Assembly: GCA_913060465.1 (NCBI GenBank)
Contig: CAJXTR010000004.1
Location: forward strand, 1 to 40,665
Source: an uncultured Cryomorphaceae bacterium
Lineage (GTDB): Bacteria; Bacteroidota; Bacteroidia; Flavobacteriales; Schleiferiaceae
Reading direction: 5' to 3'
Length of the DNA: 40,665 nucleotides
Shown: positions 18,703 to 27,466 of the stretch, piece after piece
Numbering within the stretch: the stretch's first letter is position 1
Layout of the letters: each line of letters starts with the position of its first letter
Notes under the pieces: generated by a model
Told to the model about the DNA's origin: nothing
The model's input: only the letters and a program-made list of their open reading frames with translations
The model's database searches: none
Translations under genes and position numbers: made by a program

Positions 18703-20577
18703 ATGACCACACGAATAAAACTACTCTTCCTCTTCATCCTCCCCCTCTTTGCCTTTGCTCAAAAAACTGGCGCGCATGTATATACCCTCGACCTCGTCAA
18801 TGTCGTGGATGATCGTGTCCGAGTAACTGTTGACGCTACAAAGATGAATTTCGGTGATTATGTTGCCGGAGTGGAATTCAATTTCCCGGCAACAATCCCG
18901 GGAACCTATGCAACCCTAGACTACGGGCGTTTTATCAAGGATTTCAAAGCCTTTGGCGCTGAAGGCAAATCCTTAAAAGTGAAAAAGAAGGGCAATACCT
19001 ATATAATTAAAGGTGAACCAAAAAAAATCGAATACTGGGTAGACGATTCCTTCGATGCAAAGGTGCGCAAGAACAAAATCTTTGAACCGGCCGGAACAAA
19101 CAATCAAGAGGGCCGTAACTTCTTGATTAATGCCGCTGGTTATCTAGGATTCTTCAAGGGAGCCGAAGAAATGCCAATCACACTAGAGGTCATCAAGAGC
19201 CCAACACTTTATGGCTTAAGTGCCATGGGTGGGTACTCTTACGGCAACACTCAAAATTTCTTTGCCAAGGATTACCACCAACTCTTGGATTGCCCCATCA
19301 TGTTTGCGAAGCCGGATACAACTTCGTTCAAATTGGGGGAGACGAAAGTGACCATAGGGGTATTCAGCGAAAGCGGAAGAGAATTATCCGCGGACATTTA
19401 TGATCAAGTAAAATTAAGCATGGGCGCTATTGAGTCCTTCCTGCACGGCGACCTGCCCGTGAAGAACTACGCCTTCCTATTTTACATCAAGGATTACAGT
19501 GAATTCCAAGGCCTCGTGGAAGGAACGGAAATAAAAGTTGGAACTATAATCAAAGCCATTAGAGAATTGGCCGGTCAGGGCTTTGGCGCCTTAGAGCACG
19601 GAAATAGCTCCGTGTATTATTTGCCCGATTTCGGTAATGATATGGTCCTCGACCAAATGGCCGACGTATGCATCCATGAGTTCTTTCATATCCTTACTCC
19701 GCTGGGTTTGCACAGTGAGGAAATCGGGAATTTTAACTACATCGACCCGCAGATGAGTAAACACTTGTGGCTGTATGAAGGCATCACAGAATATTTCGCG
19801 GGTATTAGCCAAGTCAAAGGCGGCGTGATCACGCGAGATGAATACATTCGTTCTGTATTGCGTCAAAAAATAGTTACCGCAGATCGTTATCCTACTGAAA
19901 AGATGCCGTTCACCGAGATGAGCGAAAACGTCTTGCACAAGCCTTACAAAAAACAATACATGCAGGTTTACCAACGCGGCGCGCTTATGGGAGCATTGCT
20001 TGATATCCGTATTATGGAACTCACTCAAGGTGAGAAAGACTTGCTAGATGTTGTCCTTGAACTGCGCGACAATTACGGTCCAGATAAAAGCTTCAAAGAC
20101 GATGCGTTTATTGAAGAGTTCGTTGCGCTAGTGCATCCAGATTTACAACAATTCTTTGACCACTACGTAAGCGGCACAAAGCCGCTCCCTATCAGTGAGT
20201 ATTTAGCCAAAGTTGGCGTGCTGTACGACCGTAGTTATGTTGGCCCCTTGGTAGTAGATCCCTTGAAAGATTACGGAATCAAGTACCGTCGTATTCGAGG
20301 AACAAACACTTTGGTCGTTAAAAAAATTGGGAAAGAAAATCCCTTAGAATTAGAAGAAGGCGACATCATAGAACTGTATAGTGATGAGCTACAAAATGAA
20401 TTTGGAGGGCCAGAGGCTGGCACCATCATCGAGCTCAAAATCACTCGTGGCACGAAAAATTTGGTTGTACCCTATGAGGTCACCTATAAAGAAGGAAGCA
20501 AAGGACACTTCATGCGGATGAGTCGCGAATCTAGCGCTTCGCAAGAGGAGTTATTGGAATTGTGGTTGACCAATTAA
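18703..20577 (+). CDS. M61-family peptidase (glycyl aminopeptidase-like) with PDZ domain, secreted
   Basis: Signal peptide MTTRIKLLFLFILPLFAFAQ; zinc motif HEFFHIL followed by LWLYEGITEYFAG; C-terminal PDZ-like segment. Confidence 0.88.
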   Translation: MTTRIKLLFLFILPLFAFAQKTGAHVYTLDLVNVVDDRVRVTVDATKMNFGDYVAGVEFNFPATIPGTYATLDYGRFIKDFKAFGAEGKSLKVKKKGNTYIIKGEPKKIEYWVDDSFDAKVRKNKIFEPAGTNNQEGRNFLINAAGYLGFFKGAEEMPITLEVIKSPTLYGLSAMGGYSYGNTQNFFAKDYHQLLDCPIMFAKPDTTSFKLGETKVTIGVFSESGRELSADIYDQVKLSMGAIESFLHGDLPVKNYAFLFYIKDYSEFQGLVEGTEIKVGTIIKAIRELAGQGFGALEHGNSSVYYLPDFGNDMVLDQMADVCIHEFFHILTPLGLHSEEIGNFNYIDPQMSKHLWLYEGITEYFAGISQVKGGVITRDEYIRSVLRQKIVTADRYPTEKMPFTEMSENVLHKPYKKQYMQVYQRGALMGALLDIRIMELTQGEKDLLDVVLELRDNYGPDKSFKDDAFIEEFVALVHPDLQQFFDHYVSGTKPLPISEYLAKVGVLYDRSYVGPLVVDPLKDYGIKYRRIRGTNTLVVKKIGKENPLELEEGDIIELYSDELQNEFGGPEAGTIIELKITRGTKNLVVPYEVTYKEGSKGHFMRMSRESSASQEELLELWLTN

Positions 20578-20578
20578 T

Positions 20579-20995
20579 TTATCGGCGTCTCCAAATCTCT
20601 TCGAAATAGGTACTGCCCACGTAGTGCTCTAGATAAATAACATCATAGCTCACCACCACATAGTTACGTGAGAAGGAACTGTTCTGGCTGTAAAACTGAA
20701 TATCACCTTCAACAGTGTCTACCACAAAGGTGCCCTCGTTTATTAACGTGTCGCCATCATCGTACACCCATTGTCCAGCTAAATCTGTACTTGTACTATC
20801 CCCGTCCAGCACTAAAAATTCACAACAATTTATAGTTAGATCTGTGATCCCATTGATTGTTCGTGAACTGATTTCCCAACGTCCCATAATACCCAACTCA
20901 TACAATAGATCCTCTTCGTCAATGGCGGCCCTTTCACATGATGGCAAGAGCAGCACTATAAAGAGTAATACCAAAATTTTCAGCGGATTTTGCAT
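20579..20995 (-). CDS. Small lipoprotein, lipocalin-like
   Basis: 138 aa; lipobox LVLLFIVLLLPSC; GRWEISSRTINGITDL...EEIWRRR resembles lipocalin-like proteins. Confidence 0.55.
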   Translation of the reverse strand: MQNPLKILVLLFIVLLLPSCERAAIDEEDLLYELGIMGRWEISSRTINGITDLTINCCEFLVLDGDSTSTDLAGQWVYDDGDTLINEGTFVVDTVEGDIQFYSQNSSFSRNYVVVSYDVIYLEHYVGSTYFEEIWRRR

Positions 20996-21058
20996 AGTAT
21001 AAATCTAGGCTACCGGAACTGTGCTACAAAGAGTGAAAGGAAAATTTGGGCAAAAGAA

Positions 21059-21084
21059 AACCGGCGCCTCTCCAGGCGCCGGTT
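21059..21084 (-). terminator. Intrinsic terminator-like hairpin downstream of the propeller regulator
   Basis: AACCGGCGCCT-CTCC-AGGCGCCGGTT: perfect 11-bp arms; minus-strand reading continues into TTTTCTTTTGCCC. Confidence 0.75.
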
Positions 21085-21170
21085 ATATAAGAAACCTACA
21101 AGTCGTGATTTCCGTCGTTAACTCAATACAAATGTGCATCAAGTCGCAGGAATGGCCATGCGTCCAAGGT

Positions 21171-21186
21171 GGACAAAGACCGGACA
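21171..21186. repeat. GGACA-N6-GGACA direct repeat, copy near the 3' end of the regulator
   Basis: tGGACAaagaccGGACA with 11-nt periodicity; same arrangement as at 32167-32182. Confidence 0.35.
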
Positions 21187-21189
21187 CTA

Positions 21190-24000
21190 TTAAAGTTCTT
21201 GCAGATATTGGTCCAGAGATTCCTCTTTATCCAATCCAATTTTCTTCTTTAATCGGTATTTCGCCTTCTCGACAGCCGCAGGACTTACGTTAAGCACCGT
21301 AGCGATTTCCTTATTGTTCATCTTCTGACGAACGAGATAACTCAATCGTATCTCACCTTTGGTTAGTTTGGGATGACGTTCCACCAAGGTGTCCGAGAAG
21401 GCATCGTGCAAATCGCGGTAGTTGCGCTCAAAATGATCCCAATAGTTTTCACTTTGAAGCTCTCTGTTCAAATCGCGGATTAGGCTTTGTAAGAAGGTTC
21501 CCACCTCGTTGGTCTTGCCACGCTCGCTGCGCTCTTTTTGAAGTCGATCGCGGAAGGACTGAAGGAGCTCAATACGCGAGGAAGTCTTAAGTAATTGGAA
21601 ATTCAATTCATCACTTTTTTGCTTTGCCTTGGCCTCCATCTCCCCCGCTTTGGCAGCCAACAATTCACGCTCAGTCTCCAAAAGTTTAACACGTGTGGCG
21701 CGTAGTTTTCTGTCTTGATAAACTGCGACACCAACACCAATCAAAACAAACAGAAGAATAAGCGCTAAGGCCCTAAACCAGCTTCGTTGCCAGATATAGG
21801 ATTCTACTACCCAAGGCATCGCCATACTCCGCTCAATCTCCCCAACTTCATTGATTAAACGCATCTCTAGGGTATACGACCCAGGCAGTAGGTTGTTGAA
21901 TGTAAGACTTCTCAAGTTTGAGGTCAACGGCAACCAATCTGAATGTATTCCCTTTACGTAGTATTCAACTTTTTTGCCGGAACGGTCTTGGAGCGACATG
22001 ATCTCAAAAAAGAATTGGACCGAACGCGTTCCTGGAGAAAGGCGAACCGCTTCCATATCACCAGTTTTGGTTATGGTAAACGGCAAGTCCGTGTTATCAG
22101 CCTTGAGGCCAACAATCAAAAGCTCTGAGGACGCAACCTCACGCTGCGCATTGAACTGAACCACCCCGCCGGCACCGCCTATCCATAAAGCATTACCTAT
22201 AGTTGATAGTGCCTTGCGATTAAACAAGGCCAACTGTGTCTCCGTTAATGTTGCGGCATTCGAAAAGCGCCAACCTTCTTCAGTTTTAACACCTTCGAGC
22301 AGTCCATTATTTGTGGTTGCAAAAATTCTTTCGGATTCTACGGTAATTCCGTAAACGGTCAATAACGGAATGTCTAAAATCTGGGTAATCTCACCATCAT
22401 TCATCTCATACATTCCGCCACCTTCTGTGCCTATTAAAAGTAACCCTGAATCATGCACCGCTAAATCTAGAATGGGATGCTCGAGGGTAAAATGCGAGAT
22501 CTCCTCACCCCGCACTTGGTATAAACCCATAAATTCTGAGCCTACCCATAAGGCATCACCATCGCGCTCAAGATCCATGATATTGCGACCTACGGCCCAT
22601 GGTTCCTGCCAAGGCTGAATGAATTTCGTGCCGTCCCAAAGCTGCAACCCTCCGAGCGTACCTACCCAAAGGCTATCTCCATCAGCTTCCGCTAATGACC
22701 AAATATTGTTGTTTGTTAGGCCTCTACTAAAATCCGTAAATGCCATGTACCGGTTGAGGATCCTTCCTTCGGAATCCAGTTCCAAAAGACCATCATTAAA
22801 AGTTCCTACCCAGAGTGTACCACGGCTTGATGCATGCAAACTCGTAACCACCTTTGGGTAGTCGTATTGTGCATTGTCGAGCATCGCTGTAGGACGCCAA
22901 GTACCGCCTTCTAAAGAGTAACGCACTAGCCCGTCTCCATCGAAGCCCACCCAAATATCCGCTCCAAGGCGCTCCATACAGAGTGCACTTTGTATACTGG
23001 TGTAGGTGAATGATTCAGGATTTCTAAGCTTTCCTACGGCCTTATCTTCACGCGGCAGAATACTGATTCCGTCGTTAAAAGTGCCTACCCAAAAGTCACT
23101 TCCTATGGCTTTGATGGAATAAAATTGGTCCGTAGCAATACCCAATTGCGGATCACGCTTCGTCCAATGTCGCCAAGATCCGTCGCCATTCTGAACATGA
23201 ATACCATCTCCATCTGTACTTACCCAAATTTCTTGACCGTTGAAAGCTACATCGCGAGGATTGTTTACCGGAGATGGGTACGCGGTAAATTCACCTTGAT
23301 TCAGCATCCACAATCCATGCTCAGCAATACCGTAAAGAACTTGACCTCCTTGGACATCGACGCTCTTGCTGTAAGATGCAAAATCTGCACTTTGCGCATA
23401 GGAATGTACGCGTCCATCTGAATAATCAAAGTAGAGAATATGCTCTCCAGAATTCCCGAGCCAAAGGGTATCGCCTTGCTCAGCAAAATCAAAGACAAAC
23501 ATGAGTTCTTCGGGCGCATAGGCAAAGGATTGGACCTTCCACTCTTCAGCACTCTCATCTAAATAGTATAACCCTTGACCGGCTGTACCCGCCCAAAGGC
23601 GACCACGTCCGTCTTCATACAATGCCTGGACACTGAGTCCCTCATCCAAGAGTGGATAGTCATCCATAGAGAGTGGCTGCATGGTTGGGATATCAAAAGC
23701 TACGGCACCAAGTTGTTGAACGCCGATCCAAAGTGTTGAATCGCTGCGGACACAAAGGCTTTGAATGTTTCTACTTTTAGCTAGTGCATTAGGCAGGAAA
23801 TCGATACCGGTTGCATTGCCTTCGTTATAACGAAACAGACCATCTCTCGTACCGATCCAAACGAACCCATAATCGTCCTGAGCAATATCATAAACAGTGG
23901 GATGGAGCAACCCTTGTGTGGGACCAATTCTTCGCGCCGTTTGGGCCACAACTGTCAAGCTGGACACACACAGGACAAAAAGCAGTAAAACCTTTCTCAT
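21190..24000 (-). CDS. Membrane-anchored propeller / Y_Y_Y sensor with cytoplasmic coiled coil and LuxR-type HTH (PUL regulator candidate)
   Basis: 936 aa; signal peptide; many WIGT/WVGT...G(L/D)xxY propeller repeats; triple-Tyr-like VQFFFEIMSL...YTLEMRLIN; TM ALALILLFVLIGVGVAVY; C-terminal HTH LTKGEIRLSYLVRQKMNNKEIATVLNVSPAAVEKAKYRLKKKI. No kinase or receiver motifs seen. Confidence 0.88.
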   Translation of the reverse strand: MRKVLLLFVLCVSSLTVVAQTARRIGPTQGLLHPTVYDIAQDDYGFVWIGTRDGLFRYNEGNATGIDFLPNALAKSRNIQSLCVRSDSTLWIGVQQLGAVAFDIPTMQPLSMDDYPLLDEGLSVQALYEDGRGRLWAGTAGQGLYYLDESAEEWKVQSFAYAPEELMFVFDFAEQGDTLWLGNSGEHILYFDYSDGRVHSYAQSADFASYSKSVDVQGGQVLYGIAEHGLWMLNQGEFTAYPSPVNNPRDVAFNGQEIWVSTDGDGIHVQNGDGSWRHWTKRDPQLGIATDQFYSIKAIGSDFWVGTFNDGISILPREDKAVGKLRNPESFTYTSIQSALCMERLGADIWVGFDGDGLVRYSLEGGTWRPTAMLDNAQYDYPKVVTSLHASSRGTLWVGTFNDGLLELDSEGRILNRYMAFTDFSRGLTNNNIWSLAEADGDSLWVGTLGGLQLWDGTKFIQPWQEPWAVGRNIMDLERDGDALWVGSEFMGLYQVRGEEISHFTLEHPILDLAVHDSGLLLIGTEGGGMYEMNDGEITQILDIPLLTVYGITVESERIFATTNNGLLEGVKTEEGWRFSNAATLTETQLALFNRKALSTIGNALWIGGAGGVVQFNAQREVASSELLIVGLKADNTDLPFTITKTGDMEAVRLSPGTRSVQFFFEIMSLQDRSGKKVEYYVKGIHSDWLPLTSNLRSLTFNNLLPGSYTLEMRLINEVGEIERSMAMPWVVESYIWQRSWFRALALILLFVLIGVGVAVYQDRKLRATRVKLLETERELLAAKAGEMEAKAKQKSDELNFQLLKTSSRIELLQSFRDRLQKERSERGKTNEVGTFLQSLIRDLNRELQSENYWDHFERNYRDLHDAFSDTLVERHPKLTKGEIRLSYLVRQKMNNKEIATVLNVSPAAVEKAKYRLKKKIGLDKEESLDQYLQEL

Positions 24001-24022
24001 AGCGGGAATTTACAATAAAAAA

Positions 24023-24044
24023 AGGGACCCCTCGCGGGGTCCCC
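24023..24044 (-). terminator. Rho-independent terminator after the T9SS multi-module gene
   Basis: GGGACCCC-TCGC-GGGGTCCC; minus-strand reading continues into a TTTTTTTATT tract. Confidence 0.85.
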
Positions 24045-24069
24045 TATACTTACTAACCAATTGTAAGCA

Positions 24070-25416
24070 TTATTTCAAAGCAACGCGTACAGTTGATTCA
24101 GTTGAACCGTTTTGTACACGTACGATGTACATACCGCGTGGCATAGCAGCAACATCAAGACGAGCCTCAGCATCGAAGCTTTGCTCCAATACTTTCGCAC
24201 CAGTGATGTTGTACATAACTACAGTTGAGCGAGTACCAGTAGTGTTCTCGATGATCAATAGATCAGAAGCTGGGTTTGGCTTCACAGAGAATTCTGCAGC
24301 AAACTCCTCAACACCGATACCTGAACAAGGACCACACTCTTCCCAACATTGTACATCCAAAGTAGTATCCGCTTGACCGATCGTGATGAAACGGTTAGTG
24401 AATGAACCTGTAGTCAATGTACATACAGAATCTGCAGTTGTTGGATCGAAGTTTTCTTGTACTGCCCAGTTATCAGCAGTGAACTTGAATTCGTAAGAAC
24501 CTGGCAACAATGAAAGTGTTACGTCGTATACACCGTCACCGTCAGCATCGCTCATCATATTCGCATCACCACTCCATCCGTTCATAGTACCTGAAATGTA
24601 GGCAGTAGTGAATGATGGGCTGTTTGAACGGTCAGACTGGAAAGTAACGTTAACCGGAGTTGCAGGAACTGGACAAGTACCGTCAGTAGTACACTCACCG
24701 AAACATGTACGGTAGTGGAAATCTGACATCAAGCCCATAGTTGCAGAGTAACCAACCATATCACGGTCACTGTATGTACCCGCAGCACAAGGCTTACCTA
24801 CGATGTTTTCTTTAGCACCCCACGATGGATCGTTTGCGCTCAAAAATGTAAACATACTGTAGAAACCTGTATCTGCAGGAAGCGTCTTAGAGTATACTGA
24901 ATCACCGATAGGGTACATTTCGTTTACCCCTGGAGTAGCGAAACCAGTACCACCTGCTAACCATACACCTGTAGTATCAACCGCAGTATACTCCATATTT
25001 ACTTGGAATGTCATGTACACTTGACCTGGCATTGCAGCACAAGATTCCCAAGCAACACCTGGAAGAATAGTATCGCCATTCAATACCGCGAAACGGTTAG
25101 TGTAGATACCAGTAGTTTTAGTACAAGAAGTACCAGAAGTCAAGTTTTCTTGACCTGTCCAACCGTCCAATGTAAACTTGTACTCGATAGAGTCAGCAGA
25201 AATTGGAAGAGTTGCCGTCCAAACGCTGTCCCCTTCAGGGTCAGACATTGGGTTACAAGAACCACACCAGCTGTTGTAGTCCCCGTTCACGTATACACCG
25301 TTGTAAGAACCAGTGTAACCGCGCATGTCAACGATAAACGTGACATCTTTCTGTGCGAAACCTAGCATAGGCAAGCACAACATCAATAAAGCGTAGATTT
25401 TTTTCATGTTAAGCAT
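24070..25416 (-). CDS. Secreted T9SS-sorted protein with tandem starch-/glycan-binding-like beta-sandwich modules
   Basis: Signal peptide MKKIYALLMLCLPMLGFAQ; repeated modules (YVNGDYNSWCGSCNPMSDPEGDSVW...YKFTLDGWTGQENL and YISGTMNGWSGDANMMSDADGDGVY...YEFKFTADNWAVQENF); C-terminal T9SS type-A signal FSVKPNPASDLLIIEN...GMYIVRVQNGSTESTVRVALK. Confidence 0.85.
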   Translation of the reverse strand: MLNMKKIYALLMLCLPMLGFAQKDVTFIVDMRGYTGSYNGVYVNGDYNSWCGSCNPMSDPEGDSVWTATLPISADSIEYKFTLDGWTGQENLTSGTSCTKTTGIYTNRFAVLNGDTILPGVAWESCAAMPGQVYMTFQVNMEYTAVDTTGVWLAGGTGFATPGVNEMYPIGDSVYSKTLPADTGFYSMFTFLSANDPSWGAKENIVGKPCAAGTYSDRDMVGYSATMGLMSDFHYRTCFGECTTDGTCPVPATPVNVTFQSDRSNSPSFTTAYISGTMNGWSGDANMMSDADGDGVYDVTLSLLPGSYEFKFTADNWAVQENFDPTTADSVCTLTTGSFTNRFITIGQADTTLDVQCWEECGPCSGIGVEEFAAEFSVKPNPASDLLIIENTTGTRSTVVMYNITGAKVLEQSFDAEARLDVAAMPRGMYIVRVQNGSTESTVRVALK

Positions 25417-25433
25417 TTATTTATGGTTAGTAA

Positions 25434-26585
25434 TTATTGAAATACACGTACATAGTCCACCGCCATGAATTGCGGGAAGATGGTGGATGAATTAATTGGT
25501 CCCGGCCAATCGCCTTCTACAGCTATGTTAAAGATGAAGAAGTGTTTGTTATGAAACGCTGAGAGCGTTGAGATGTTGAGATTGTGGTAAAGCACATCGT
25601 CGACATACCATTTAATGGAGCTTTGATCCCAGATCATAGAGAATACGTGGAATTGGTCCGCAAACTTGCCGTCGGGAAGGGTTTTACTTCCGGTATGGCT
25701 TGCCTGACCACCGGCATCCCAGTGCGCCGTTCCATGAACTGTTGCATCGTTGTTGCCGTCCCCACCGATAAGCTCCATGATATCCAACTCACCACATGCA
25801 GGCCATCCAACAGTAGTAATGTTGTCTCCAAGCATCCAGAGGGCAGGCCACAAACCTTGTCCAAAAGGCAAACGCGCGCGAATGTCGATACGTCCGTATT
25901 TGAACGATTGCTTTCCTTGTGTTGTGAGTCGAGCCGAAGTAAATGGCGCGCCGCCGTAGTTCTCTTGTTTCGCTGTAATGATCAAATAACCATCCGTAAC
26001 TTCCGCATTGTTTGTGCCTGAGCGGTAGTATTGACTTTCCTCATTTCCCCAGCCAGATGCACCGGTTTCATAGTTCCAATCCGATGTATTGAGCGCCGAA
26101 CCGTCAAATTCATCATTCCATACCAACGTAAAACCAGGATAGCTCAATGGTGTGGTGTAACCCGAATCCGATTGAGTGAATGAATTATCATCATTCTCTA
26201 ACGTAATTACGTTGAATGGGTTAGGGATATCCACGTTTTCACCATTCTGATAGCCGATCCAGAAGTTCTCGTTCATCTCAGCTTCGTCATCGCCCAAAAT
26301 TTCAATTGGAATGAGTGCTGAAGATTCACCTTTCTCGATGGTAATAGAACCCGAAGTAGCTGTAAAGTCTTCGCCTTCTACCGCGGTCAGTTCCGTTGTA
26401 GTATAATCAAAACTTAGCGCTCGTGGTGCAGGTTCGCTCAGCAACACCTCGTATTGGTAGGTATAGGTGTCGTCGCCCTCGGCGATAACGACATCACTAC
26501 CCTCCAGACGGGGATTCTCTGGCGTTTCACACGAGAAAAGTGCTAATGCCAATACTGGAAATAGTATGTAGCTGTTTTTAATCAT
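25434..26585 (-). CDS. GH16-family beta-glucanase (laminarinase-like) lipoprotein with N-terminal Calx-beta domain
   Basis: Lipobox ALALFSCE from ATG at 26585; Calx-beta-like region (VEGEDFTATSGSITIEKGESSALIPIEILGDDEAEMNENFWI); GH16 motifs LVWNDEFDGSALNTSDW, PFGQGLWPALWMLG, catalytic GELDIMELIG. Confidence 0.92.
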   Translation of the reverse strand: MIKNSYILFPVLALALFSCETPENPRLEGSDVVIAEGDDTYTYQYEVLLSEPAPRALSFDYTTTELTAVEGEDFTATSGSITIEKGESSALIPIEILGDDEAEMNENFWIGYQNGENVDIPNPFNVITLENDDNSFTQSDSGYTTPLSYPGFTLVWNDEFDGSALNTSDWNYETGASGWGNEESQYYRSGTNNAEVTDGYLIITAKQENYGGAPFTSARLTTQGKQSFKYGRIDIRARLPFGQGLWPALWMLGDNITTVGWPACGELDIMELIGGDGNNDATVHGTAHWDAGGQASHTGSKTLPDGKFADQFHVFSMIWDQSSIKWYVDDVLYHNLNISTLSAFHNKHFFIFNIAVEGDWPGPINSSTIFPQFMAVDYVRVFQ

Positions 26586-27466
26586 TATAGTTCGCTGTAC
26601 AAAGTGAAGCGCCACAATAGTGAAGTACAGTTACACTGAATCTCCATGTAACGAGCGGTACCATCGTCGGTCATGCTAAGGATGTCGTAAGTGATGCTTC
26701 CCACTGGAGAACTTACCTCACCCGCGTTGGCTGCCTTTGGCAAACCGATGAAACCTCCTAAGCCAGTTACTTTAATCTGATCTTCGCCGTTAGGACCTGC
26801 TGCAGGCAAGATTTCAAACTGGTGTGTTCCACTTGCCCAAGCTGCTTTAGGACCTGTAAGCACTGATTCTGGCTGACATCCGTCTGTTGCAACGCCCATG
26901 TAGGTTTCTGCCCAGATATCGCCTTGTGTATCGTAGATCATATCGCCATCAGAGTTGAACGTCCATTCGTCGTCGTAGGCACATGGACGGTCAGTAGCCG
27001 CTGTATTGCCGATAGCCCACCAAGTCGTTGATGCATCTGGTGGACCCACCCACAATGAACCCGCTTGTGGAGCGAGCTTCCATGTACGGTCGGTACAATC
27101 GGTCATGAATTCAGCAGCACCAGCACAAACGAAGTCTGCATCCTTGAAGATTTCAACTTGACCTTCAGCAGTCGCATGACCGCCTTGATTCACTACGGTG
27201 TGCTTGATATCGTATACCCCCATTTTAGGGATGAATACTTCTGCCACCTCACCTTCGTAGGTGCCTACACCATCCACTTCCCACTGGTAAAGGAATGGAT
27301 CTCCACCGCTTTGAGTGGTGAGCTCGATGGTGTTTGAATCGATGTACGTCATTGAGTAATCTGCTGTTGGCAGAGCGCCCAATTCCGTTTTTCCTGGTAC
27401 TGTTGGCTCACATGCTACGAGTGCAGCGGTTGCAGCCAGAACTGAAAATAGTTTGAATGCTTTCAT
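26585..27466 (-). CDS. PKD-domain lipoprotein, putative surface glycan-binding protein (SusE position)
   Basis: Lipobox AALVACEP; PKD-like QWEVDGVGTYEGEVAEVFIPKMGVYDIKHTVVNQGG; located between susD and GH16. Confidence 0.75.
   Translation of the reverse strand: MKAFKLFSVLAATAALVACEPTVPGKTELGALPTADYSMTYIDSNTIELTTQSGGDPFLYQWEVDGVGTYEGEVAEVFIPKMGVYDIKHTVVNQGGHATAEGQVEIFKDADFVCAGAAEFMTDCTDRTWKLAPQAGSLWVGPPDASTTWWAIGNTAATDRPCAYDDEWTFNSDGDMIYDTQGDIWAETYMGVATDGCQPESVLTGPKAAWASGTHQFEILPAAGPNGEDQIKVTGLGGFIGLPKAANAGEVSSPVGSITYDILSMTDDGTARYMEIQCNCTSLLWRFTLYSEL

Noticed and set aside
24070-25416. Alpha-amylase-type starch enzyme suggested by the starch-binding-like modules
   Set aside because: No GH13 or other catalytic motifs; only binding-like modules and a T9SS tail.
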